64,000 nt of DNA, from NCBI GenBank assembly GCA_903879715.1, contig CAIRMR010000107.1, forward strand, positions 1 through 64,000. Reading direction: 5' to 3'. The position numbers and the translations under genes were made by a program. Shown piece after piece: positions 9,272 through 18,648 of this stretch (positions are counted from its first letter, which is position 1; each line of letters opens with the position of its first letter). Source of the stretch: an uncultured Bacteroidales bacterium. GTDB lineage: Bacteria; Bacteroidota; Bacteroidia; Bacteroidales; UBA4417. The notes under the pieces were generated by a model that did not search any database, was not told the origin of the DNA, and saw only the letters and a list, made by a program, of their open reading frames with translations.

Positions 9272-10249
9272 ATGAGATCAAGAAAACGCGATAAGACCGA
9301 TTACAAGAAATTTATAGCCCTAATCTTCTGCTTCGTGCTCATACTGAATTTTGGCAGTACTAGTGCCCAACAATATCAACTATTTCCTGATTCAAATGCC
9401 ACCTGGCTTGTGCAGGAACATAGCAGTGAATATACCCTCTACCATAATTGGTTCCTAAGTGAACAAGCCAATGATACTGTAATAAGTGGAAAGAAATACA
9501 CAAAAGTATTTGAAAAGCCTTATGGAACAGATTATGTATCGTATTCCGGAGCATTTCGAAATGACCATTCCGGCAAATCTTATTTCATTTCTCCCTTTGG
9601 GCAGGAAGAATTTATCTTACAGGATTTCACAAAAAAAGCAGGTGATACCGTTTTCGACGTTGCAGTTCATTATTATGATTTCTTAGGTGCTTATGATTTT
9701 CTGGTGGACTCAGTAGTTTTTTATCCTTGTGGCCCCTATACCTTAAAATTCATTGCTTTACATTCTATTGAATTTATCCCGCTTATGTATGGCACATATT
9801 TAAATTGGATCGAAAAAATTGGAAGCACTTCAGGTGGGATATTTAATCAACCTGCGATGGGGTTGAATGTATATAATCTTAAATGTTACAATTCTACCGA
9901 TACTATATTTTACAAATCAAACATTTTATGGCTTCCTGAATCTCTTGTCTACTACCATGGTAACTGTAACGAATTTTTGGCAGTAGACAAACCAATAAGA
10001 GATGAGTTGTTTTCAATCTATCCTAATCCTTTTGCAGACCAGTTATATATAAGAAGTAATCAAAATATCGAAAATTTAAGACTTGATGTGTACGATCTCA
10101 TGGGTAGGTTAATGCATTGCGAAATGGTGCCAAATTATTTAAACACCTATACTACCAGGACCTTTTCCAATCTCAAACCGGGTAATTATTTCCTCCTGAT
10201 TACAACCAAACACAAACAGCCATGGAAACAAATCATTACAAAAATGTAA
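9272..10249 (+). CDS. Secreted protein with T9SS C-terminal sorting domain
   Basis: A 325-residue protein. A charged N-terminus and hydrophobic stretch end in 'STSAQ', a clear signal peptide. The middle (residues 35-240) is a beta-rich region with no family I recognise. The last 80 residues are a type A sorting domain: 'SIYPNPFADQLYIRS', then 'LDVYDLMGRLM', then 'LKPGNYFLLI', ending in basic residues. It should cross the outer membrane through the type IX system and stay on the surface or be released. The next cargo gene starts 32 bp later, so the two are probably co-transcribed. Both lie between two copies of a 75-bp promoter-like module and interrupt an otherwise metabolic cluster. Confidence 0.85.
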   Translation: MRSRKRDKTDYKKFIALIFCFVLILNFGSTSAQQYQLFPDSNATWLVQEHSSEYTLYHNWFLSEQANDTVISGKKYTKVFEKPYGTDYVSYSGAFRNDHSGKSYFISPFGQEEFILQDFTKKAGDTVFDVAVHYYDFLGAYDFLVDSVVFYPCGPYTLKFIALHSIEFIPLMYGTYLNWIEKIGSTSGGIFNQPAMGLNVYNLKCYNSTDTIFYKSNILWLPESLVYYHGNCNEFLAVDKPIRDELFSIYPNPFADQLYIRSNQNIENLRLDVYDLMGRLMHCEMVPNYLNTYTTRTFSNLKPGNYFLLITTKHKQPWKQIITKM

Positions 10250-10281
10250 ACGAAATTAAAATCCGTTAGATTTACACTACT

Positions 10282-13200
10282 TTGCTGAGAGCGGGGATGA
10301 TTCTGTGCGGGATCTTTATTTCAACTGTGAAATTAAATGCCCAATTGGATAAACACATTTCCAATTTAAACTCCGGGTCAACATTTCAGGATATTTTTGT
10401 ACCAGAAAAGCAGTACCTCGATAATTTAAAATTTACACTTGATAGTACCACTTATTATTCCGGAGGAGCTGAATACAAGACTTATAAAAAGTTTCAGAAT
10501 TACTGGGAGCCTCGATTGTATCCTGATAAAAAATTTGAAACGTATCTGCTAGCCCAACAAGCTTTTTTTGAGAGTACTTCTCAGAATTATTCAATAGCAA
10601 GTTCTGATGGTTGGAAAGAAATTGGGCCCAAGAACAGTACGGTTGGGGTAGGTCCTGTTGAGTTTATTTCATTTTTTGATAATGGTACTTCTGCATCAAC
10701 ACAATACATGTTAACTGGAGCTACACAGTCTGGACTGTTCTATTCAAAAGATTTTGGCGAAACATGGAATCCAACTGGTACCGATACACAATGGGAAACA
10801 TCAGGTTGCAGTTGGGCTGTTTTTCATCCAACAAATCATCAAATTTGGTGTGCTTCTTCAAGTGGTAATGGAGGAGCGTGTGCCAGCACTTTTATGGGAA
10901 GAGTAGGTGGTGTTTATCTCACAAATGACGAAGGTGCAACCTGGAGTAAAAAGGCTGATTACCTTGACTTTGGACAGTGGACAATTATTCGTAAACTTAT
11001 TTGGGATCCATCAGATACAAGCAGATTGTATGTAGCAACATCGTTTGGCCTATACAGAACTGATGACTTGAATAGCAGTAATCCTACCTGGACAAAAATT
11101 CTGGCTTATGATATTAATGATATAGAAATGAAGCCAGGTAGTAATAATACAATTTATTCTGCTTGTAGTGAAAAAATCAATGATTATTTATACAGATGGA
11201 GAATAATGAAATCAATTGATAATGGTACAACATGGGCGGAAATTTATACTTCCGACAATACTTCTTTAACTATTGAAGTTTCTAAGGCAAAGCCGGATTA
11301 TTTGTATATGTGTAAGCTAGTTGGGTATACTGCTTCATTATATTATTACTTTGATAACACATGGGCAACCATTGTAAATAATTACAACATGCCTTTTGGA
11401 GGAGGTCATGCTTTTGGTATAGAACAAGTTCAGAACGGAGAAAGTTTGATTATTTCTTATGGTACTGGTTTAAGAAAGTTATCAATTTATGGTGCTGTAT
11501 TAGCCAGTCAAGCTCCAGTTCATGTTGATTTAGAGGATGTTGTTTATCATCCTTACAACGCCAATGAAGTTTGGATTTGCACACACGGTGGCCCAGAGAA
11601 ATCGGTTGCTGGTGGTAGTTCTTGGGTACCAAAATACAATGGCGCTGGGACTGCCATTACTGAAAAAATGGCTACCTCATACACAAATCCAGAATTTGTT
11701 ATGCTTGGCCTTTATCATGATGGAACTCAAATAACAAGAACACCATATAATGCAAACTGGAACCCTAGTTGGCAAATGGTTTTATGGGGTGATGGGCAAC
11801 AACCCCTAATAGATAATAAAGATCCTAAATATATGTGGGCTTCATATCAAGGACAGGATCCACCAAGTGCTACATCTGTGAGTTATACTGATAATTTTTT
11901 CCTAAACACCATAACATCTATCCCAATATACACATACTGGTTAACACAAATGGTTCTGAATAAAGAAAACTCTAATTTTCTTTATGTAAACAGTAAACCC
12001 ATTGTTTCAGAATCAATGGAAGAAGTCAAACGATTTACATCAAGAGGAGCAGCTACCGGTAATTTTATTTCTAATTTTAAAAGCATGCTTGATCCATCAA
12101 TAACGATGATTTTAACAATTGGAATGACAACTCCATATTATTCAAATGATGAACTCATTGTTTGGGTGGATGCTAGAGGTGGTTCAACCGATAATGGTTT
12201 TCATGTATTTAGGACTAGAGATGCTACTTCAACCAATCCTACTTGGATTGAATTAAGTATTCCACGATCACAAGGTTGGATAGAAGATATTGAATTTAAT
12301 ACTTATAATACCAACATAGTTTATTTGTGTTATGGCAGTTCTTCAGATGAAAGTCTTTGGCCCCTTGCTAAACAATTTATCTATAAAATTGATTACACAA
12401 ATCCATCAAGTCCAATATTTACAGACTTGACACAGAATTTGCCCTACTCATTTTCAGATCCCTATTGCTTAGAATATGAACGTGGTAGTGATGGAGCTTT
12501 ATATTTAGCCACTGATTTTGGAGTATTTACAACCAATAATCATTTATTGGCTACAACCAATAGTTGGCAACTGTTAGGTACTGGATTACCGCATTGTCAA
12601 CAATCACGAGGGATTGAAATCAATTACCCTAAAAACCTACTGCGGGTTGGCACAGGAGGCCGAGGCGCATGGGAAATTCCGCTCCCGTGTAGTTTTGAGG
12701 CTACAAAGATTTTTATAAATCAAAATACCACCTGGAATACGGTAGAAAGGTTAGACCGTGGTGTTGTTGTTAAAAGTGGATATACATTAACCATTAATCA
12801 GAATGCCAGAATATCATTTCCAACAGGTACTGGTATAGTTATTGAACCAGGAGCAAAATTGATAGTCAATGGCGCAACATTAACAAATGCGTGCACCAAC
12901 GCCCAATGGCAAGGCATCGAAGTATGGGGCACCACCACCCAGCACCAATACCAAAACCCCCTTTACGGCACATGCTACCAGGGCACCGTGGAGCTTAAGA
13001 ATGGCGCAGTAATCGAAAATGCCTACAATGGCATTACCAACTGGAAACCTGATGATTGGGATAAGATAGGAGGAATAATTATTGCCACCAATGCAACTTT
13101 CCGCAACAACCGCCGTAGTGTTGAATTTATAAGTTACAGAAATTTCGACCCAATTACAGGCCTTGAAAAGGACAATTTAAGCTATTTCAGCAATTGTTCT

Positions 13201-15222
13201 TTTGAAGTAAATGACGCATATCCTGCAGGTGCTTCGCTATTTGCTCAAATGGTTTCCTTATGGAAGGTAAAAGGGATAACGTTTGCGGGATGCGATTTCG
13301 TGAATAACCGTACAAATAATTTTACAGGAATAGGTATTGGTTCACTTGATGCGGGGTATAAAGTTCTGGCTTTATCCGGCACCACGGTAGATAAGTCATT
13401 TTTCCAAAACTTTGCTTATGGTATTCAGGCTTCAAATTCCCAAACTGCAAACAGCATTTATGTGGATAACGCGAAATTTACAAGTAATGGATATGGTATT
13501 GATTTAACTGCAATAAACGGAGCCGTAATAGTAAACAGCCTTTTCGAAATCGGGACTTCACCAAACTGCCCGAACCAGGGTTTTGGTATTGCAACTAATG
13601 CCTGCTCCGGCTATGCCATTGAGCAAAATACATTTACAGGTGGTACGGCAGTTCCGGGAACCTCTTTTACCGGAATTTCAATTACCAATTCGGGCCAAAC
13701 CTATAACGAGGTTTATAAAAACACCTTTCAGAATGTTACTTATGGCAACAGTTCCAATCTCCAGAATGCCCTTTCCTATCCGCTTTACGGGCTTACTTAT
13801 TTATGCAACACCAATACCGGCAATAAATATGACTTTTATGTTACAGCCAACCCTACATCCATGATTTCGCCCTACCAGCGCAGTGGCTCATCCATTGCTA
13901 CCGGAAATACGTTTTCAAGCAATGCCATAAGTAATTTTTACAACGGCGGCCGCACTCCGTTGTTCTATTACCACGCAGCAGGCCAGGCCCCATTGTCGTA
14001 CTCTGGAATACAATTAATGACAGCCGGTAGTAATACCTGTCCTTCGCATTACGGAGGCAGCAGTAAAAGCATGGTTACCCTTCCCCAATCAGAATTGGAT
14101 GCCAAAGAAATAGAGTTTGCCGAAGCTTTTGCAGCCAGCAATAACGTAAATACATTATACGAATCCCTGAAAGACGGCGGAAGTACCACAAGCACTGTCG
14201 AAGATATCGAAAACAGTATGCCTTCCGATATGTGGGAACTTCGTTCCAAGCTTTTAGGTGTTTCGCCACATCTATCGCAGGAAGCGTTGCGCTCAGCCGC
14301 CCTTCAAACCAATGTTTTGCCACAATCAGTATTGTTCGAGATATTAGCCGCAAATCCGGATGAGATGCGTGATGAAAATTTTCTTTCGTTCCTTCAAACC
14401 AAGGAAAATCCATTGCCGGAATATATGATTGATTTACTCAGGCAGATAGCCGGTAACAAATCCTATAAAACTATGCTGCTGGAGAAAATGAATGTTTTCG
14501 AGAGCCAAAAATCATTAGCAGCTTCCGATATATTACGCAGCAAACTAACTGATAGTGTGGTTGACCAGGCTTCAATAATAAACTGGCTCGACAACAAAGG
14601 CGATCTGACAAGTCATTACCAGATTGTTGACGCTTATTTACAAAGTGGCAATACTATATCTGCACAATCCATGCTTAAACTCATACCAACTTTGCACAAG
14701 TTCTCAGAGACTGATTCCGCCGAATACCAAAAATTCAGTGAACTGAAAGCTCTGCAGATCGATCTTTCGGAGAATGGCCGGAGCCTGGCAAAGTGCGATA
14801 GTACTGAAAAAGCGAAACTGATAGCTATAGCTGACTTTGGTCATGGTATAGCCTCGGCTCAGGCGCAGGGTATGTTAGGTTTCTGGTATGGGATTCCTTA
14901 CTGCAATTGCTTGAATTACGATGATAAACTGAAACATACCGCCGTAAAAACAAGCAAATTAGCTTCCTTACCTTCTAATATAAAAATCAGTGCAAATCCA
15001 AATCCGGCAACCACATGGATAACCTTTGAGTACGAGCTTCCTGATGGTATTAACAGCGTTAAACTGACAGTATCGGATGCACAAGGTCGCATAGTTGACA
15101 AACTGACTTTAACAGGAAAGCAAGGCCAGAAACTGCTTGATACAAGAAACTATTCTCAGGGAATGTACTTTTATAAGTCAGGCAAAAACGAAAGAGTTGT
15201 GGGAAAGTTTATTGTTAAATAA
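10282..15222 (+). CDS. Large T9SS cargo: BNR-type propeller plus beta-helix
   Basis: A 1646-residue surface protein. A TTG start at 10282 gives a better signal peptide (one arginine, then 'MILCGIFISTVKLNAQ'); ATG at 10297 is the alternative. Residues 110-800 resemble a sortilin/BNR-type propeller, with Asp-box repeats 'SKDFGETW', 'TNDEGATW' and 'SIDNGTTW'. From about residue 810 to 1250 short repeats such as 'GYGIDLTAINGAVIVNSLFE' suggest a right-handed parallel beta-helix. A helical region follows (1280-1540), and the protein ends in a sorting domain ('KISANPNPATTWITFEYELP', 'GMYFYKSG'). Base use changes along the gene: the propeller half is AT-rich, while from about 12.7-12.9 kb it is visibly richer in GC. 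The function is unknown; adhesion or glycan binding is plausible. Confidence 0.85.
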   Translation: MLRAGMILCGIFISTVKLNAQLDKHISNLNSGSTFQDIFVPEKQYLDNLKFTLDSTTYYSGGAEYKTYKKFQNYWEPRLYPDKKFETYLLAQQAFFESTSQNYSIASSDGWKEIGPKNSTVGVGPVEFISFFDNGTSASTQYMLTGATQSGLFYSKDFGETWNPTGTDTQWETSGCSWAVFHPTNHQIWCASSSGNGGACASTFMGRVGGVYLTNDEGATWSKKADYLDFGQWTIIRKLIWDPSDTSRLYVATSFGLYRTDDLNSSNPTWTKILAYDINDIEMKPGSNNTIYSACSEKINDYLYRWRIMKSIDNGTTWAEIYTSDNTSLTIEVSKAKPDYLYMCKLVGYTASLYYYFDNTWATIVNNYNMPFGGGHAFGIEQVQNGESLIISYGTGLRKLSIYGAVLASQAPVHVDLEDVVYHPYNANEVWICTHGGPEKSVAGGSSWVPKYNGAGTAITEKMATSYTNPEFVMLGLYHDGTQITRTPYNANWNPSWQMVLWGDGQQPLIDNKDPKYMWASYQGQDPPSATSVSYTDNFFLNTITSIPIYTYWLTQMVLNKENSNFLYVNSKPIVSESMEEVKRFTSRGAATGNFISNFKSMLDPSITMILTIGMTTPYYSNDELIVWVDARGGSTDNGFHVFRTRDATSTNPTWIELSIPRSQGWIEDIEFNTYNTNIVYLCYGSSSDESLWPLAKQFIYKIDYTNPSSPIFTDLTQNLPYSFSDPYCLEYERGSDGALYLATDFGVFTTNNHLLATTNSWQLLGTGLPHCQQSRGIEINYPKNLLRVGTGGRGAWEIPLPCSFEATKIFINQNTTWNTVERLDRGVVVKSGYTLTINQNARISFPTGTGIVIEPGAKLIVNGATLTNACTNAQWQGIEVWGTTTQHQYQNPLYGTCYQGTVELKNGAVIENAYNGITNWKPDDWDKIGGIIIATNATFRNNRRSVEFISYRNFDPITGLEKDNLSYFSNCSFEVNDAYPAGASLFAQMVSLWKVKGITFAGCDFVNNRTNNFTGIGIGSLDAGYKVLALSGTTVDKSFFQNFAYGIQASNSQTANSIYVDNAKFTSNGYGIDLTAINGAVIVNSLFEIGTSPNCPNQGFGIATNACSGYAIEQNTFTGGTAVPGTSFTGISITNSGQTYNEVYKNTFQNVTYGNSSNLQNALSYPLYGLTYLCNTNTGNKYDFYVTANPTSMISPYQRSGSSIATGNTFSSNAISNFYNGGRTPLFYYHAAGQAPLSYSGIQLMTAGSNTCPSHYGGSSKSMVTLPQSELDAKEIEFAEAFAASNNVNTLYESLKDGGSTTSTVEDIENSMPSDMWELRSKLLGVSPHLSQEALRSAALQTNVLPQSVLFEILAANPDEMRDENFLSFLQTKENPLPEYMIDLLRQIAGNKSYKTMLLEKMNVFESQKSLAASDILRSKLTDSVVDQASIINWLDNKGDLTSHYQIVDAYLQSGNTISAQSMLKLIPTLHKFSETDSAEYQKFSELKALQIDLSENGRSLAKCDSTEKAKLIAIADFGHGIASAQAQGMLGFWYGIPYCNCLNYDDKLKHTAVKTSKLASLPSNIKISANPNPATTWITFEYELPDGINSVKLTVSDAQGRIVDKLTLTGKQGQKLLDTRNYSQGMYFYKSGKNERVVGKFIVK

Positions 15223-15325
15223 CACAAAAATTCCCTTATACATTCTACGTTCGCAGTAGTTTGAAATTCTCATTCTTATCAAAAATGTACTGGTGGTTAG
15301 ATACTTTCCAAACGAAAGGTTGAAC

Positions 15326-15400
15326 CTGATATTGTGTCATTTTGTGCAAAATAAGAATCATTTCACATATTGATTCATTTTTATAACAAAGTATCTTTAC
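15326..15400 (+). promoter_or_regulatory. Probable rhaA promoter/operator, downstream copy
   Basis: The second copy of the 75-bp module. The inverted repeat GAATCA-N10-TGATTC is at 15355-15376 and the -7-like TATCTTTAC at 15392-15400, so the right arm overlaps the expected -33 region. Both arms and the -7 are identical in the two copies although spacer bases differ. rhaA begins 180 bp downstream, giving a long leader. The cognate regulator is not identifiable in the window. Confidence 0.6.
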
Positions 15401-15579
15401 GGTTGAAAATTTCGTGAAATGACCGTCGAAAAAGGTATCAGCGGGATCATATTTTATAGTGGAATAATACTGAAAGAGGAAGATTCTAAAAAATAAATAA
15501 TTGTATTAAACGATCGTAATAAACTGAATATAAAATAGATAACTAAATTGTTTTACCAATAAATTAACTGACAACTAAA

Positions 15580-16842
15580 ATGAAAGACGCACAAATTACC
15601 CAGGCATTTGAATATGCAAAAGCACGTTATGCTGACTTTGGCATTGATGTAGAAACTGCTATAAAACAATTGGATAAACTTCCAATTTCCTTACATTGCT
15701 GGCAGGCCGATGATGTTACAGGTTTTGAAAACGGCGATGGTGAACTCACCGGAGGAATTCAGGCAACCGGAAATTATCCCGGAAAGGCAAGAACAGTGGC
15801 CGAACTTCGCGCCGATATCGACAAAGCCATGTCACTTATCCCTGGCGATCATCGTGTAAATTTACACGCTTTTTACGGTGATTTTGGTGGCGAAAGCGTG
15901 GATCGCAACCAGATTGAACCTAAGCATTTCCAGAGCTGGATTGATTGGGCTAAAGCAAAAAACTATAAACTTGACTTCAACTGTACCTGCTTCTCACACG
16001 AAAAGTCGTCGGATGGACTTACATTGTCGCACCCCGATCCCGCCATCCGCGAATTCTGGATCGACCACGTAATTCGTTGCCGTAAAATTGCCGAAGAAAT
16101 GGGCCGTCAGCTGGAATCAAAATGTATGCACAACATCTGGATTCCTGATTCCTCGAAAGATTTAACCGTTGATCGTCTGCAATACCGTCAGAACCTGAAA
16201 GATTCGCTGGATAAAATCTTCGAATACAAAACCAACGATGTTTACATGAAGGACTGTATCGAAAGTAAATTGTTCGGTATCGGTGGCGAGAGTTATACGG
16301 TTGGTTCACACGAATTTTATATGGGCTATGGAGTCCGCAATAATGTAGTCGTAACACTCGACTCGGGTCACTTCCACCCAACTGAAGTTATTTCCGATAA
16401 AATTTCATCGTTGTTGCTTTTCCTGCCCGAAGTAATGCTGCACGTTAGCCGTGGCGTACGTTGGGACAGCGACCATGTGGTTATTCTGGGCGACGAACTG
16501 CAGGCCATTGCACAGGAAATTGTCCGTTCCAACGCAGTTGACAAAGTACACATCGGCCTGGATTATTTTGATGCTTCCATCAACCGGATCGGTGCTTATG
16601 TTATAGGTGTACGGGCAACTCAGAAAGCCCTGGTACAGGCGTTACTTGAGCCTATTGCGCAACTCCGTGCTTACGAAGCAAAAGGTCAGAATTTTGAGCG
16701 CCTGGCATTACTCGAAGAAGCTAAATCGTTGCCATGGGCAGCAGTATTCGATTATTACTGCATGAAAAAAGGCGTAATCGCCGGCGAAGCTTTCATTGCT
16801 GATATTCAGCAGTACGAAAAGGACGTTACCAGCAAACGTTAA
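15580..16842 (+). CDS. rhaA: L-rhamnose isomerase
   Basis: A 420-residue cytoplasmic TIM-barrel isomerase, close to the usual RhaA length of about 419. It converts L-rhamnose to L-rhamnulose. Diagnostic segments are 'SLHCWQADDVTGFE' near the start and the metal-binding stretches 'NLHAFYGDFGGE', 'VVTLDSGHFHPTE' and 'VRWDSDHVVIL'. It is the first gene of a rha run continuing with rhaT and rhaM. Its probable promoter lies at 15326-15400. The kinase and aldolase steps are encoded about 10-13 kb away on the other strand. Confidence 0.97.
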   Translation: MKDAQITQAFEYAKARYADFGIDVETAIKQLDKLPISLHCWQADDVTGFENGDGELTGGIQATGNYPGKARTVAELRADIDKAMSLIPGDHRVNLHAFYGDFGGESVDRNQIEPKHFQSWIDWAKAKNYKLDFNCTCFSHEKSSDGLTLSHPDPAIREFWIDHVIRCRKIAEEMGRQLESKCMHNIWIPDSSKDLTVDRLQYRQNLKDSLDKIFEYKTNDVYMKDCIESKLFGIGGESYTVGSHEFYMGYGVRNNVVVTLDSGHFHPTEVISDKISSLLLFLPEVMLHVSRGVRWDSDHVVILGDELQAIAQEIVRSNAVDKVHIGLDYFDASINRIGAYVIGVRATQKALVQALLEPIAQLRAYEAKGQNFERLALLEEAKSLPWAAVFDYYCMKKGVIAGEAFIADIQQYEKDVTSKR

Positions 16843-16858
16843 TACTAAAGTACAGATT

Positions 16859-16905
16859 ATGAGTTATAAATGGTGAGTTTTGTACACTTATCGTTTATAA
16901 CTCAT
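16859..16905 (+). promoter_or_regulatory. Hairpin between rhaA and rhaT
   Basis: A perfect 12-bp stem, ATGAGTTATAAA (16859-16870) against TTTATAACTCAT (16894-16905), with a 23-base loop, in the 115-bp gap. There is no long T tract, so it is more likely a partial terminator or mRNA processing site that lowers rhaT relative to rhaA than a full terminator. Confidence 0.45.
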
Positions 16906-16957
16906 CTGTTTTGCTAATACTCAAAAAATATTCATTTTACCTAAAAACTAAACAAGC

Positions 16958-17989
16958 ATGTACACAATACTCGGACTTTTAATTATTGCCATCGGAAGCT
17001 TTGGCCAATCGAGTTCTTATGTTCCTATTAATAAGGTTAAAGACTGGGCATGGGAGAGTTTCTGGTTGGTTCAGGGCCTGTTTGCCTGGATAGTATTCCC
17101 TTACCTGGGTGCACTGCTGGCTGTACCGGAAGGACATTCATTGATGGAAATCATTTCATCGGGTAACGGAGCCGCGTTACCTGCCATGTTTTATGGAGTA
17201 CTCTGGGGCATTGGCGGCCTTACGTTTGGATTAAGTATGCGTTACCTGGGTGTGGCTTTAGGGCAGTCGATTGCCTTAGGAACATGTTCCGCATTTGGAA
17301 CTTTAATACCGGCTATTATGCTTGGCACTGATTTGTTTTCAGGTAAAGGCCTTGTTTTACTCGTTGGTGTAAGTATTGCAATTGCCGGAATCGCGGTGAT
17401 TGGCTATGCCGGAAGTTTACGTTCGAAAAATATGACCGAAGAGCAGAAGAAAGCCGCAGTCAAAGATTTCGCTCTCGGAAAAGGTTTACTGGTTGCCTTG
17501 CTGGCAGGTGTGATGAGCGCATGTTTCAGCCTTGGGCTCGAAGCTGCTGAACCGATAAAAGTTGCCGCTATAGGTTTAGGCTCGAATCCTTTGTTTGCCG
17601 GATTACCCGCCATTTTACTGATAACAACCGGAGGATTCATTACCAATGCCATTTATTGCTTGTACCAGAATGCAAAAAATAAAACAGGCAAGGACTATTT
17701 CAGTGTGCCAAAAAATGTGTTGATTAACAATGTTTTATTTTGTGCTTTGGCCGGTATCCTCTGGTACTCGCAGTTTTTTGGATTAACGTTGGGAAAAAGT
17801 TTTTTAACCGAAGGCAGCGTAATGATGGCTTTCTCCTGGAGCATACTTATGTCGCTGAATGTAACTTTCAGCAATGTGTGGGGAATACTGTTAAAAGAAT
17901 GGAAAGGTGCCGGATCAAAGACTATAGCAGTTCTGGCTTTGGGAATGATCATTCTTATAGCCTCGCTGATTATCCCTAACCTGATGTAA
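16958..17989 (+). CDS. rhaT: L-rhamnose/proton symporter RhaT
   Basis: A 343-residue inner-membrane protein with about ten hydrophobic segments, the size of E. coli RhaT (344 residues). Typical features are the N-terminal 'SSSYVPINKVKDWAWESFW', the glycine-rich second half of the first repeat ('YGVLWGIGGLTFGLSMRYLG'), and 'GVMSACFSLGLEAAEPI'. It imports L-rhamnose with protons. It follows rhaA after 115 bp containing a hairpin and precedes rhaM by 45 bp, so the three probably share a transcript. Confidence 0.96.
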   Translation: MYTILGLLIIAIGSFGQSSSYVPINKVKDWAWESFWLVQGLFAWIVFPYLGALLAVPEGHSLMEIISSGNGAALPAMFYGVLWGIGGLTFGLSMRYLGVALGQSIALGTCSAFGTLIPAIMLGTDLFSGKGLVLLVGVSIAIAGIAVIGYAGSLRSKNMTEEQKKAAVKDFALGKGLLVALLAGVMSACFSLGLEAAEPIKVAAIGLGSNPLFAGLPAILLITTGGFITNAIYCLYQNAKNKTGKDYFSVPKNVLINNVLFCALAGILWYSQFFGLTLGKSFLTEGSVMMAFSWSILMSLNVTFSNVWGILLKEWKGAGSKTIAVLALGMIILIASLIIPNLM

Positions 17990-18034
17990 CTTTTTAAAAC
18001 CATTATCAAAACTGACACTCAAAAATAAAAACCC

Positions 18035-18349
18035 ATGGAACGACTAGCTTTTAAAATGTACCTCAACGAAGGCCAGAAAGAAGAATATAAAAAGAGACAT
18101 AATGCATTATGGCCCGAATTACATAAACTCCTGAAAGATGCAGGCGTTAGCGAATACTCTATTTTTCTGGACGAAGAAACAAGTCTCCTGTTCGCCTTTC
18201 AGAAAGTTAGCGGTGAAGGCGGTTCCCAGGATCTGGGACAAACAGAAATTGTTAAGAAATGGTGGAAATTTATGGCTGATATAATGAAAACCAATCCTGA
18301 CAATTCTCCTGTTTCAGTTGCCCTGGAAGAAGTGTTTTATATGGAATAA
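18035..18349 (+). CDS. rhaM: L-rhamnose mutarotase
   Basis: A 104-residue ferredoxin-like protein of exactly the usual RhaM length. It interconverts the alpha and beta anomers of L-rhamnose, supplying the form the isomerase uses. The family pattern is clear: 'AFKMYLNEGQKEEYKKRHN', the 'LWPEL' helix, 'SIFLDEE' and the C-terminal 'KKWWKFMADIM' with 'LEEVFYM'. It is the third gene of the rhaA-rhaT-rhaM run. Confidence 0.95.
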   Translation: MERLAFKMYLNEGQKEEYKKRHNALWPELHKLLKDAGVSEYSIFLDEETSLLFAFQKVSGEGGSQDLGQTEIVKKWWKFMADIMKTNPDNSPVSVALEEVFYME

Positions 18350-18413
18350 GCCTGCCTTCAAATCAGCAAGCCCAGGTACAAACCTTGTCTGATTTAAGCA
18401 TTCAGGTTCAACG

Positions 18414-18450
18414 TGCAGAATGCAAAGTACATGGTGCTTTGCATTCTGCA
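18414..18450 (+). terminator. Hairpin after rhaM
   Basis: A perfect 14-bp stem, TGCAGAATGCAAAG against CTTTGCATTCTGCA, with a 9-base loop, 65 bp after the rhaM stop. The following bases are only moderately T-rich, so termination is probable but not certain. The rest of the 299-bp gap before GH78 holds the palindrome at 18573-18588 and nothing else I recognise. Confidence 0.5.
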
Positions 18451-18572
18451 TACTATTCCTTCAACAAAGAGTACTGTGTTTTGAACCCTTCAACACGTTG
18501 CACTCAACACGTATGAATATCTGTAAAAGGCATAATCAAAACCAATTAACTTGAGGACGATGAAACGAGCCA

Positions 18573-18588
18573 TGACAATAAATTGTCA
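18573..18588. promoter_or_regulatory. Palindromic operator candidate upstream of second GH78
   Basis: A perfect 16-bp palindrome TGACAAT-AA-ATTGTCA, 60 bp before the GH78 start. Its placement in a promoter-sized gap suggests a dimeric regulator site. It is unrelated to the inverted repeat at the rhaA promoter. Confidence 0.4.
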
Positions 18589-18648
18589 CATAGAGTGAGG
18601 ATTACTCTGGCGAGTTCCCTCTGACCCGTAAAAATAAATTATAAACAG

